Shown piece by piece: positions 21,801 to 31,983 of a stretch of 64,000 nucleotides of DNA. Each line of letters starts with the position of its first letter. The first letter of the stretch is position 1. Both the position numbers and the translations under genes were made by a program. Origin of the DNA: Bathymodiolus brooksi (lineage: Eukaryota; Mollusca; Bivalvia; Mytilida; Modiolidae); the NCBI GenBank assembly GCA_963680875.1, contig OY804584.1:92254031-92318030 (forward strand), in the 5' to 3' direction. The notes under the pieces were generated by a model, which worked only from the letters and a program-made list of their open reading frames with translations, made no database searches and was not told the DNA's origin.

Positions 21801-24800
21801 CTCATCCATAAACGTCATTAATACTAATAACATGGAAACTGCTGTTAGTTGTTATAAGTGTGGTAATAAAGGAGTACGGCTGCAGATCCAATATGAAGTA
21901 CTTTTTAAATTTGGTCTTCTGTCCAATCTGACTCCATGTAATTTAATTTACCAAGACTGTGCACTAGAATATAAAAGTAAGTAAGGTTTCAGACAGGATA
22001 TATAGTCTTATATACTCTGTCTAAAACCTTAAAGGGGCCGTCATGATCATCATCTATGCAATCAGTGCCTATCACCACTGATGGTGTGAGTTGGAATCTC
22101 GATCAGGGCGAGGTGTACAACATGACGTGATAAAATTTGTCAGTGACTTGCGATAGGTCTGTGGTTTTCTACAAGTCCTCCGATTTCCTCCACCAATAAA
22201 ATTAACCACAATGATATAACTGAAATATTGTTGAAAGTGGCATTAAACACCATAAAACAAACAAACACTAAAACCTGAATAACATTTATTGACTTCTTTA
22301 ACTAATTACTATAGGTGCAAAAGTAGATCCAGTAAAAGCTAAAAAAATAAAAATCAGAAAAAATGACAAAGCCACATGTAGCATAGACTCGTATGGAATA
22401 AATGTTGCACCAGAACTATCACCTGAAGAAAAGTACCAGAGGACGTTAAAATTGTTATTTGATATTAGAAATGCAAACAGAGCATCACTACCACCTATTG
22501 TTAACATTGTTGATCTAGCTAAATGCAGGCCACATGATTTACCAACATTACAACCCTTGACAATTCTCCCAGAAACATGTTTGGAGCTTGATCATGAATG
22601 GCCTATAGTTCTATAGCAGAAGTGGAAACAAGTCCCCTTGACATTCTTTCAATTCCTTGTAATAAATTTGGGAAATGTACAGATGATGGTTTTGAAATTG
22701 AATGCAAAAAGTTCCTATCTAATGTTTGGACCATTAGTACAGAAGACAGAAACAAAATTGAGGTTTTAACAAGAGGACAATCAAATAACAAGGAGTGGTT
22801 TAGCCAAAGAGCAGGTAAACTTTTAATTACCAAATTAGTTTCAATTCCAAACATAATATTTATATGATTATTTAAAAGGAGAAAAAAATGTTGAATATTT
22901 AGCAAATGTAAGAAAAAAGAGACATTAAGTAACGGGCAGATCCAGAATTTTTACAAAGCCATTTTAACAATTTTAATAAACAGTACAAAAGAAGAAAACA
23001 TTATAGAAAGCAGATAAAACAAATCCACGAAATTTGTCATTTTAATTTCATTTGATTTTCTATTTTCCATTGTTAGTTGCTTTAAGGTGTTACAAATTGT
23101 AAAAGTAAATATGGTACAATACGATTAGACATGCTACATTGTATATCTGCATGCTTTACTTTGTTTATTTTTGTTATCTAATGCATGGTTGGATGTTTTG
23201 GAGTTTTATTCTTCCTGCACTCAGGATCAACAGATGATGTTTGTAACATTTCTTATGCAATGGTAGAGGAAGCTATGCAGGTTTTATTTAGTATTTACTA
23301 CAATAAAAAGTTAACAGTACACAGATTTATGGAAAATTTTGAAAATCTAGTTGATTAAATTAAAATAATATCTGTAACTTTACATCAGTTCACTGAATGT
23401 ACAGGGTGTGAAGATCAATATGAAGAGCTTAAACAAGTAAATTCATTAAATTGTTTATATATTTTATTCTCTCTAAAAGTAAACTAATTACTTGCTGTTT
23501 CTGGTATGTGGGTTCGATTCCCACCCAGGGTATGAAAACTAAGTTACTTGTACTGATAAAAATACAGCATGTCATGTGTTTTCTGTATTGATATGTTTAT
23601 TTCATTCGTGTTCATTAAATTATGTTTGTTACTTTTTTGTTCAAAGATTGTTTACATCTTGAAAGCAGAGTAGGCGTAAAGTGTTGATAATATTTACATG
23701 TCCGTCTGTCTGCCTCTCTGCCAATCTTTGTTAAGATTTCTGATAAAATATCAATAATTATAGATTATCGATGGTCTTTTTTTAAACTGTGATAAATTCT
23801 TTTCTCATGTGATGCAAGTGTTGTAAGAAAGGAAATTATCAGTATTAGACATTAAAGCAAAATAAATCAAAATACTCTCATGCTGTGTTTTATATTTAGT
23901 ACAAGTAGTTTATAATATAGCTGGTGCAAACGGAGGGAATTACCCTGTGCCTCCACCAGAAACTTAAATACAATTAAGCTTTACCTCATCTTAATATTAT
24001 TGGGGAAAAAATAGCAAAAAATATCTGACATCAAAAGCCTGTTTTTTTGGAGAGAGGATTTTGTCTGGCAATAACATCTCTTTTTTTTAATGAACAAAAT
24101 TAAGATAATGAAATTATGAAAGTATATTTTTTTTCCAGGAACAATAACAGCTAGTAAAGCCTACCGTGTTATGACAAATAGTGGAAATCAACCAAGCAGA
24201 TCACTTCTTTGTGATATCATGATGTATAAAAACAAAGATATTTCAACTATACCAGCTATACAATGGGGTTTAAAGCATGAAGCTACTGCTCTTTCAGCTT
24301 ATTTGAAAAAGTTTGAGGAAACACATAGAACAGTCGAAGTGGTTAGACCTGGTTTAGTGACACATAGAGAGTACCCATATATAAGGGCATCGCCTGATGC
24401 AATTATTAGCTGCAATTGTCATGGTTATAATATTATTGAAATCAAGTGTCCTTACAAAGCAAGGTGCATGGAACCAAAGCAGGCTGTTTTAGAGAGTAAA
24501 ATTGATTATGTTAAGATTGGAATAAATGGTACATTAGAACTAGTATGTGTCCATAAATATGGATACTATGAACAAGTGATGACACAGTTAGCATGTAGTG
24601 AGCAAAAAAGTGCCACTTTAATTATTTGGACCAAATTAGGCTTTATAGATTTACCAATACAATTTGATGAGCAATACTGGTGTAAGTCCATGCTACCAAA
24701 ATTAAAACAATTCTTTGAAACCATTGTTGTCACAGAAATACTTACAGGACACATGAAAAAACAGCTGGACTCGAACATCTCTGAGAATGCTGACACTGTG

Positions 24801-24854
24801 ACTAACATTGATGAAACAACTGAGGAAAAGAAGGAAGATCTTGATGACAACTAA
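18843..24854 (+). CDS. SAP-like/SWIM/YqaJ nuclease gene, four exons
   Basis: Exons 18,843-19,462, 20,216-20,343, 22,315-22,814 and 24,139-24,854, all with GT-AG introns and matching phases. Exon 1 starts with a SAP-like helix pair (LKSTGL-type KSTGLKDLKALC, about residues 20-55). The exon 1/2 junction rebuilds a SWIM zinc finger, CTCTVGLGEACSHIGALL (C-x-C...C-x-H). Exons 3-4 hold a YqaJ/lambda-exonuclease-like domain: SQRAGTITASK, WGLKHEATALSAY, RASPDAI, IEIKCPY and YEQVMTQL, so the acidic residues and Glu-x-Lys are intact. The expected product is about 655 residues. One defect: exon 3 changes frame near 22,590-22,610, fitting a single lost base (exon total 1,964 nt). It may be a nuclease of the kind widespread in molluscs and cnidarians; its substrate is unknown. 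Whether the break is real or a sequencing error cannot be told. Confidence 0.8.
19463..20215 (+). other. Intron 1 of the YqaJ gene
   Basis: GTTAGT donor and TTCAG acceptor. It contains a degraded SINE-like tail near 19,868-19,920 (GATATGGCTGAAAAATTGAT then GGGTTGGC and TTAAACAACCATCACTCA), otherwise unremarkable AT-rich sequence. Confidence 0.7.
20505..21185 (+). repeat. 34-bp minisatellite in intron 2 of the YqaJ gene
   Basis: About 20 units of TAAGCTAATAAAGCTATACT followed by CTAGGGAACAGGTA. Variants at fixed places (AAAGCTATA/AATGCTATT, TCTAGGG/TCTAAGG) recur in patterns, suggesting multi-unit duplication. It lies about 160 bp after the exon 2 donor. Confidence 0.95.
21186..22020 (+). other. 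Middle of intron 2
   Basis: AT-rich. A frame at 21,757-21,984 has a C-x2-C and C-x4-C spacing (SCYKCGN...TPCNLIYQDC) and ends at a GTAAGT-like donor (21,977), so an unused or alternative exon is conceivable, but no partner supports it. Confidence 0.3.
22030..22267 (+). mobile_element. tRNA-derived SINE with 9-bp target duplication
   Basis: Begins GGGGCCGTCATGATCATC, has a B-box-like GAGTTGGAATCTCGATCAG, the central TTTGTCAGTGACTTGCGA block and ends AATATTGTTGAAAGTGGC, then ATTAAACACC and an A/C-rich tail. CTAAAACCT flanks both sides (22,021-22,029 and 22,268-22,276), a 9-bp target-site duplication. It sits about 40 bp before the exon 3 acceptor. The intact duplication marks it as younger than the minus-strand doublet at 4.1-4.5 kb. 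Confidence 0.85.
22815..24138 (+). other. Intron 3 of the YqaJ gene
   Basis: GTAAAC donor and TTTTTTTTCCAG acceptor. Near 23,512-23,528 there is a perfect tRNA T-arm-like hairpin (GTGGG, TTCGATT loop, CCCAC), with no matching acceptor stem upstream, so probably a SINE or tRNA relic. The rest is AT-rich. Confidence 0.6.
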
Positions 24855-25380
24855 ATTCATAATGTATCCAATATAATAACTGTAACTTCCTAGTATTATA
24901 TAAATTTCACACTTCTGGGTTTTTAATCATCATTTGTTTGTTACTTCTGAGTTCATTTTTGCATAAGGGACTCTATTTCATTTTTACAAAAATAACATTT
25001 TCCCATTTTTTGTAATCTATATTCTATTAAATTATATAAATATTGTCTGATTATCAACAAAGATTTTATTGTTTATGTCCCATGCATATCATTTGTTTTA
25101 AATATATTATTTCTCAAAAACTTTTGGTGATTTTTAACAGATTTTCATCAAACAATAGTAAAGTCTCAATATACACATGTATTACCAATAGACTAAAGGT
25201 AATACATAAATTGTTTTCTAACAACCATAATTGTTTCACACAGGTTACAGTAAACCCACATGTTTGGCCTTACCACTGTGAAAACATATGTTTCTATTCA
25301 ATCACATTTGTGTACTTCTGATTTAATTTTTAAAATATTTTTCGGAAATACAAAAATCATGTAATGTTGTATCGAGTGAA
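24855..25380. other. Downstream region of the YqaJ gene
   Basis: AT-rich sequence after the stop codon, presumably a 3' untranslated region at first. No clear AATAAA signal stands out close to the stop. Confidence 0.4.
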
Positions 25381-25384
25381 TGTC

Positions 25385-25490
25385 ATGAATGGGGTTCTAA
25401 CTCACAACTTTAGTGGTGATACATGTAGGCAATGATTGCACAGGTAGGTGTTCAACTACCCGTGCGATCACAACCATGATGGCCCCACAA
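25385..25490 (-). mobile_element. SINE head fragment
   Basis: The minus strand reads GGCCATCATGGTTGTGATCG and later a B-box-like GAGTTAGAACC: the promoter part of the same SINE type as at 22,030, without its tail. A shorter piece repeats at 26,108-26,146 as part of the local tandem duplication. Confidence 0.6.
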
Positions 25491-26107
25491 ATGAATGGAA
25501 GAATATTTGTTTCATATAAGTGCTACTATATTCCTACATGTACTAACCATCAAGGACTTGTGTTTCTTTGAAATTGGAATTATTTGTTTGCCTCAGTTGT
25601 TTTATCTTTTGATAAGGAAACAATGTAGGTACATAGCCTTTATCTGTTGGGGACGTCTGTTTTACTCCTAAAAGACAAGCAACAAGTCTTTCACATGCAT
25701 TAAACAAAACCAAGGCCTCTCGTCAGACTTGAACTGACACCTCTTGATGTCTTACCTCATCAAGTGTACTACATTATACAAAAGAGGCTTTCCCTGGCTA
25801 ATGTTTAGCACAAAAGTAACTTTTGATCGATTTCTAAAACTTATACAAGGTACTGATATGGTGGACCCGACAATAAAGAAGTTGTAACAATAGTATATAT
25901 TATCAGAAGTTTGATCCTGATTATGTGTGTGTAAACAGGTAAATCCAATCTATACCAAAAATGATGGGACCAAGTCCCTGACTGGGCCCGAGTTTCAATA
26001 AATTGATGGTGAGCCATCCTGCACAAATTGAATTAATTCCCTGATATATAGGCCTAAACCATGCCTTCCCAGAAAATATAATACATAGTACTACATTGTA
26101 TGATAAA
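25448..26107 (+). repeat. Local tandem duplication, unit 1 (~660 bp)
   Basis: Matches 26,108-26,757 with small differences, starting at GTGTTCAACTACC in both (25,448 and 26,108). Unit 1 contains a CCTGACTGGGCCCGAGTTTC segment absent from the matching place in unit 2. Confidence 0.9.
25715..25788 (-). tRNA. tRNA-like cloverleaf (unit 1), probably pseudo-tRNA
   Basis: On the minus strand the segment folds with a 7-bp acceptor stem (GCCTCTT/GAGAGGC, one G-U pair), a short D-arm, and a perfect T-arm (GTCAG, TTCAAGT loop, CTGAC). The anticodon arm is abnormal: a 7-bp stem CTTGATG/CATCAAG with an 8-base loop, AGGTAAGA, so no anticodon can be assigned. Most likely a tRNA-derived relic. Confidence 0.45.
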
Positions 26108-26757
26108 GTGTTCAACTACCATATGATCACAACCACGATGGCCCCACAAATCAATGGAAGAATATTTGGTTCATATAAGTGCTACTATATAATATTCCTA
26201 CATGTACTAACCATCAAGGACGTGTGTTTCTTTGAAATTGGAATTATTTGTTTGCCTCAGTTGTTTTTTCTTTTGATAAGGAAACAATGTAGGTACATAG
26301 CCTTTATCTGTTTGGGATGTCTGTTTTACTCCTAAAAGACAAGCAACAAATTCATTCACATAGCATGCATTAAACAAAACCAAGGCCTCTCGTCAGACTT
26401 GAACTGACACCTCTTGATGTCTTACCTCATCAAGTGTACTACATTATACAAAAGAGGCTTTCCCTGGCTAATGTTTAGCACAAAAGTAACTATTGAAAGA
26501 TTTCTAAAACGTATTCAAGGTACTGATATGGTAGACCCGACATTAAAGAAGTTGTAACAATGGTATATATTATCAGCAGTTTGATCCTGATTATGTGTGT
26601 GTAAAAAGGTAAATCCAATCTATACCAAACATGATGGGACCAAGTCCCTAATAAATTGATGGTGAGCCATTCCCTTGACAAATTGAATTAATTCCCTGGT
26701 ATATAGGCTTAATACATGCCTTCCCAGAAAATATAATAATAGTATGATAAATTGTGA
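26108..26757 (+). repeat. Local tandem duplication, unit 2 (~650 bp)
   Basis: Partner of 25,448-26,107. Differences include small indels (ATTCATTCACATAGC in unit 2) and the shorter segment after CCAAGTCCCT. Confidence 0.9.
26385..26458 (-). tRNA. tRNA-like cloverleaf (unit 2)
   Basis: Same sequence as 25,715-25,788 in the second unit of the tandem duplication, with the same unusual anticodon arm. Approximate ends. Confidence 0.4.
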
Positions 26758-26907
26758 GACCATACCACATAGGTACATGTACATGTACCGGTATGTGACA
26801 TAATGTGCGTAGCATCATGACTGACATGAGAAATCTCAGACTAATTGGTTTGTTGTGCACGTATTAATATTGGTAGATGAATTTGCACATAACATGGACT
26901 ACATGTA

Positions 26908-26994
26908 ATGTAATCTCGTTGAGATTAGGATTCCCTGACTGGACCTGAGTTTCAATAAATTGATGGTGGAATCCTAATCTCAACGAGATTACAT
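26908..26994. repeat. Perfect 27-bp hairpin with 33-bp loop
   Basis: Left arm 26,908-26,934 (ATGTAATCTCGTTGAGATTA...) and right arm 26,968-26,994 are exact reverse complements. The loop, CTGACTGGACCTGAGTTTCA..., resembles the segment at 25,977-26,016. Confidence 0.95.
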
Positions 26995-27061
26995 GTCGTG
27001 ATTGCCAAAATAAAAGTTGTTGTTGTACATGTAATGCACTGTAAGTATATATAATGTTTAG

Positions 27062-27150
27062 TTTTCAAATTCAAATTCAAATTATTTATTGATATAAAAT
27101 CCAGTAAATGGATTATCATCAAAAACAATACAAACATATATGGTTAATGT
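27062..27150 (-). mobile_element. LINE 3' terminus with (AATTTG)n tail
   Basis: TCAAATTCAAATTCAAATTA followed by a TTTATTGATATAAAATCCAG stretch. On the minus strand this is an AT-rich 3' end closing with (AATTTG) units, like the LINE end at 5,188. Only the very end seems present. Confidence 0.5.
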
Positions 27151-27430
27151 CAGCTGAGGACACATTTATATAACCAATTGTATCAATTATTAAATAAATT
27201 GAATAACTTAAGACATGAAATTTTATCTATTACAATAATTAGAAAATATATATATTTTATTATTTATGTATCATGTTTCAGGAGTTTTATTTATTTGTCA
27301 TAATGACTATTTGTTTTCATATAATATGTAAATGTGCTTCATGACATGTGATGCTCTGCTTCTTGGATTATTAACCTGTCATCCTTGTGATTGTTGTATT
27401 CATACACCAATAGCCTTTTCCCCATATACA

Positions 27431-27857
27431 CAGTCATCTGTCAAAAGTATTCGGAAATGTAAAAAAAATCCCTATATAATCAACCAAAACCATATTTTTT
27501 CAAAAAATTATTGTGAAGTCATTTCTGGATAAATTTTAACATATTTTACACCAAAACATTTGGAATTGTCTATATTTTGTTTGCTTATTTGCTCATTATG
27601 TTTATGAGTGGTTTGTATTTGTACATAATTTTTCAATTCTTATTTGTTGTGTTTAAATTATGTACAAATAAAAATCCCTCATAACAACATAATGAGTACA
27701 TATAAACAATCAAAATATTGACAATTCCGAATGTTTTGGTGTAACATTTGTTAAAATCTATCCAGAAATGGTTTCATAATAATTTTTTGAAAAAATATGG
27801 TTTTGGTCGATTATATATGGATTTTTTACATTTCCAAATACTTTTGACAGATGACTG
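27431..27857. mobile_element. Foldback element with Tc1/mariner-like ends
   Basis: Both ends read CAGTCATCTGTCAAAAGTAT followed by T(C/T)GGAAATG on their own strands. Complementarity continues inward almost to the centre near 27,640, so the whole 427 bp is one imperfect hairpin. AAAAGTATTCGG is typical of Tc1-like terminal repeats, and TA lies close to the ends. No transposase: a non-autonomous foldback or MITE. Confidence 0.75.
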
Positions 27858-28154
27858 TTTTGTATAATAAATATAAAATAACTTGTGTATATTATTAATA
27901 TTGAAATCATGTAAATTAAACTAATCATTGTATCTAAATTTGTACTGATTATACAGCTCCTCTGTGGGCATCGTGATTGACAATTTCTTTAAACTATTTG
28001 TTTGTTTGTTTGTTTGTTATAAACTAATAAAGCATCACAGCTGAGGAGACAAGTAGGAGTTATCTCCCATCGTACATAATATGTATCTATGGGTTTTCAT
28101 ACAGGCTTAATATTCATTGGGGTTTACCGGTTAATAATTAGAAAATTGATATAC

Positions 28155-28428
28155 CTCCTTCAAAATGGTCAGAACAAATCCGATCGTGATTTTTCGGCTC
28201 CCAATGATCCCTACGGATCATTTTCATCCAAACGCTGGCTTGTTTGGGATCCTTAGGAAATCGGTAATATGACCGCTTCCATCCGTTAATTTTGTCATTT
28301 CCTCTCTGATTTGAACATCCTGGGACACAGCAGAAGGCTTCGTAAGCTTTTTTGGTGCTCCCAAACATCTTTGGTTCTGTATTTTGGTCGGAGCAATCCA
28401 TCGATTCCATGATGGAAGCGTTAATCAT
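28155..28428 (-). CDS. THAP-domain protein, first exon
   Basis: Minus-strand exon starting at ATG 28,428-28,426 (MINASIMESMDCS; an internal Met may be the true start). The THAP zinc finger is clear: CCVPGCSNQ near residues 32-40, a basic YYRFPKDP segment, W...MIRRDHWEP, and RICSDHF at the end, giving the C-x4-C...C-x2-H pattern. The exon ends with a donor (GTATATC on the minus strand, at 28,154) just after HFEGG, where THAP genes often have an intron. Later exons should be at lower coordinates but were not recognised. THAP domains bind DNA and occur in both host factors and P-element-derived transposases. The sequence upstream of the ATG runs for only 59 bp before the duplication border at 28,488. 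Confidence 0.75.
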
Positions 28429-28492
28429 TCAAACCGGAACTCCGCCAGGCCCAGATGGAATTGCATTGTGGGTAACCATGAAAAACTCTATA

Positions 28493-29020
28493 ATGGAAGT
28501 AAGAGTCTTGAAGATGAAAACAAACTGTTTTGTAAACCGTTTTCATTTATGTAAAAAGAGTGGAGATGACACTACTAATATTGAAACATATTTTCAAACA
28601 GAATTTGATATTTGCATAAGTGACAAATTTTTACACAAGGATCAGAGTTTTCAAGACACCTTGTGTGATAAACATTATAATATATTTAGTCATTCAGAAA
28701 AGAACTTTTTGATTGTGTAATTTGTGAAACTTCATCTGAAAGTCAAAAGGTTTATTTCAATTTCAATTGAAAACCAGGACTTGTTCTTAAATATTTCAAG
28801 AATGAATTAAATGTGGGTAACGAATTTGGCTCGGACGATAAATTATATTGTGGTACGTATTGTTATAACAGTTATAACATATTTTCTAGGTCAAAAAGTG
28901 GAGCTGAAACAAGATCTCAAACTTTTCAATTTCTTTTAGATAGTTTGAACCAGAACCAAGTTGTTGAACAAGTTTCTATAGAAATTTAGACCTGTATACA
29001 CCTCAACATGTTGTTGAATT
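28493..29020 (+). pseudogene. Decayed Cys-containing ORF, copy 2
   Basis: Copy of 11,587-12,110 with the same frameshift after HSEKN and the same later stops. An upstream in-frame extension exists from 28,352, but it lies in the unique flank opposite the THAP exon and is therefore fortuitous. The family is not recognised. Confidence 0.4.
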
Positions 29021-29325
29021 TGTTATTCAGGGTTCTTTTTATTTTTAAGATGAAAAGGTACTTCTGTTGCCTGTTGTTTATAAAAAATATAATTCTCTTT
29101 TATCTATGAATGTTAATGCTGAATTTTATAAATTTTCTTTTACAGAAAAGAATGTTTCAAAATTTGCCCATTTATTAACTTTTTTTCTAGTCATTGGATC
29201 AAATAAAATAGTTTTTTTTTAACTTCAATATATAACAATATTAACCAATACTTGGTTATTTTGCCAACAGAAAACATATTCATTCTAGTCATTTTATTTA
29301 CTTAGTGAAATTTTGGAATTCTGGT

Positions 29326-29500
29326 TTGTCCTTTCATGTGAATGCAAATCGTTCTGTATGTGTCTTTTATGTGAATGCTAGTTATTCTGTATGTGTCTTT
29401 TATGTGAATGCTAGTTATTCTGTATGTGTCTTTTATGTCACTGCTAGTCCTTTTGTGTGTGTCTTTTATGTGAATGCTAGTCATTTTGTTTGTGAATGTC
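29326..29500 (+). repeat. 33-bp tandem repeat, copy 2
   Basis: Same five-unit block as at 12,425-12,600; the derived reading frames are identical in both copies, so no unit was gained or lost after duplication. Confidence 0.85.
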
Positions 29501-30061
29501 ATGGGGAAAGAATAATTGCAACCTAAGTACCCATATTTGTAAATGCTGGTCATTTTGTGAATGTCATGGGGAAAGAATTATTACAACTTAGCAACCGTAT
29601 ATGTTATAAAATCTAGTTTGTAGTTGTGTCAAACACATGAATATTCTAAATACATGTACATTGGTATTTACATTGTGAGATAAACATGAAACTTGGTAGC
29701 TTTCATTCAGATAATAAAATTTCCTATTTTTAAGAAACATATTTACTTACACTGAATTTTTTTTTAATTTGCCTTGGATATAATATGAAGGGTTAAGATT
29801 TCTGAATACAATTTTTATGCCCCTTTTTGTCTCAAGGTTTCACTTTTTTTTTTAGATTTTTAAAAATTTATTAATTTTTTTTACATGTTTATATATTTTT
29901 TTTTAAAATATTTTCATATTTTTTCAACTCACTTAATATTTGCCCACATGCTTTTATTTTTTCCACACATCTGTTTCTTTCTATTCATCTTGTACCTGTT
30001 GTATTGAAATTAACTTGAAATGATTAATTGTTGTATATCCCCCAACAAGTCTACTATCATA

Positions 30062-30316
30062 GGGAACGGACCATTTAGCTTCCAGGGAGGGGGGGCGGGG
30101 GGGAGTTCTAAGAAAATATTCTGATTCCCAATGTTGCTGAAAAAAATATTTTGATTTTGGTGGAGGAAAAAAAAAATTTCGTTCAGAGTTTTTGTCATAT
30201 AACCTAATGTTAAATTATGGGGAAAAAATATTCTAACTCGTGTTGTCCGAAATATTTTTTCTGAACGAAACAACTAACCATAACCCTCCCCCCCCGAAAG
30301 TTAAATGGTCGGTCCC
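30062..30316. mobile_element. G/C-run inverted-repeat element a (copy 2)
   Basis: Same insertion as 13,160-13,407. The G run is longer and interrupted (GGGAGGGGGGGCGGGGGGGA) and the C run is shorter than in copy 1. Confidence 0.8.
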
Positions 30317-30493
30317 TAGATGATTTCTTTTTATTCAAAGTGATGATAAATAGTAATTCCCCAGTCTAAATTACAAAATGCACAATGTCTAAAACAATAT
30401 TGCAATAAAAATAATTCAATTAAACTGAAAAATACGGTATTAATACAAGAAAATTAAAAAAAAAAGACATAAAAATATATCCCCTTTTCCCAA

Positions 30494-31070
30494 ATGAAAT
30501 ATCCTCTTTCGGATGTCACGCTGGCATTCCTACTGAAACCAGAGCTGTGTTTTGTCAATGCAACTGACGAAAATATTATTCTGCAAAGTGGACAGGATAT
30601 TGCCACTGTTGAAGAGGCACAAGTCTTATGTGCTGAAACAGAATCAAAAGCTCCGAAACCTAGAGTTTCGAAAAAGACAAACTATACCAGAACATACAGC
30701 AGAGTTGTTTATGTTGTCCACCGATGGGCTGGATAAACACCAGAAGTCTGAAGTAAAACGGTTGTTGTCAGAATGCAGAGATGTTTTTGCTCAGGATGAC
30801 TTAGATATAGGTAACTTCACGGAATTAGAGTATGCCTTCGATACAGATACTGCTAAACCCGTAAAACAGAGAATGCGAAGAACACCTGCATGTTTTGTAG
30901 ATGAAGAAGAGGCACACCCCCAGAAGATGCTATATACCGGAGTTATTCAACCCTCCATCTCAGAATGGGCATCTGCTCCTGTATTAATCCGTAAACGAGA
31001 CGGTGGAGTACGATGGTGCATTGACTACAGTGCTCTAAACTCAGTGACGGTTAAATATGCTTTTCCCTTG
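30494..31070 (+). pseudogene. Gypsy-A pol: linker and RT N-terminal part (copy 2)
   Basis: Counterpart of 13,584-14,154 with the same frameshift between the two frames (30,494-30,736 and from 30,552). Copy 2 has three extra in-frame bases (SDVTLAFLL, against SDVTFLL), and EEEAHPQK where copy 1 has EEEAHTQK. The RT strand SEWASAPVLIRKRDGGVRWC is unchanged. The frame is cut by an inserted element at 31,071. Confidence 0.85.
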
Positions 31071-31353
31071 CCATTTAACTTGAAGGGGGGTGGGGGGGTT
31101 ATGTTTTTTTTTCTAAAAAAAACATTCTGATTCCCAATGTTGCTGAAAAAAATATTCTGATTTTGGTGGAGGAAAAAAAAATAATCTGATTCAGAGTTTT
31201 TGTTATATAACCTAATGTTAAATTCTGGAAAAAAAATTTGCGCTTTGTGCGAGAAAAAAAAAATTCGAACTCTTGTGCTGTCCGAAAAAAATTTATGAAC
31301 GAAACAAAAAGCCATATCCCCCCCCCCTCCCTTCAAGTTAAATGGTCGATCCC
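31071..31353. mobile_element. G/C-run inverted-repeat element b (copy 2)
   Basis: Same insertion as 14,155-14,458, about 21 bp shorter, almost entirely through shorter G and C runs. Confidence 0.8.
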
Positions 31354-31738
31354 TAATTGAAGAATGTCTTGATACTTTGGCCGGAAACATCTGATATTCA
31401 AAACTTGATGCCAATAGTGCATATTGGGAGGTAGGAATAACACCAGAAGATAGAAAAAAGGCAGCGTTCACCACAAAGTTTGGACCTTTTGAGTGCGTCA
31501 ACATGAGTTTTGGGTTATGTATTGCCCCAGGGACGTACACCAGGGTGATGAACTTGGTCCTAGGTGGTTTAACGTGAAACACTTCTAGATGACATATTAG
31601 TCCTAGGGAGTGATTTTCAGTCACATCTTACCAACTTAAGACATGTCTTTGAGCGCTTCAGAAAATATCAGCTGAAATTGAAACCTAGAAAATGTGTACT
31701 TTTCACAAAGTCAGTTGAGTTCTGAGGTCGTAAAGTAA
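31354..31738 (+). pseudogene. Gypsy-A pol: RT catalytic part (copy 2)
   Basis: Counterpart of 14,459-14,843. The catalytic loop reads LDDILVLGSD here against IDDILVLGSD in copy 1. The conserved EFLGRKV end is spoiled by TGA in place of TTA (GAGTTCTGAGGTCG), a lesion private to this copy. Confidence 0.8.
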
Positions 31739-31969
31739 GGGACCGACCATTTAACTTGAAAGGGGGGGGGGGGGGGTTATGGTTTTTTGTTTCGTTCATA
31801 AATTTTTTTTTCGGACAATATCTTGTAGTTAGAATATTTTTTTTTTAATTTAACATTAGGTTAGATGACAAAAACTCTGAATTAGATTATTTTTTTTTCC
31901 TCCACCAAAATCAGAATATTTTTTTTAGAAAAAAACCATAATCCCCCTTCAAGTTAAATGGTCGTTCCC
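31739..31969. mobile_element. G/C-run inverted-repeat element c (copy 2)
   Basis: Same insertion as 14,844-15,072 with a slightly longer G run. Confidence 0.85.
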
Positions 31970-31983
31970 CAAGCACAGATGGT

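Noticed and set aside
23480..23540. Functional tRNA in intron 3
   Set aside because: Only the T-arm hairpin is good; there is no matching acceptor stem or D-arm.
24139..24854. Horizontal transfer of a bacterial or phage YqaJ gene
   Set aside because: The domain is interrupted by an intron and joined to SAP-like and SWIM exons; base composition matches the surroundings. It reads as an animal gene.
28352..28720. 122-codon frame on + starting inside the THAP exon
   Set aside because: Its N-terminal part is the opposite strand of the THAP exon and its C-terminal part is the decayed ORF of the duplication; the join falls at the duplication border.
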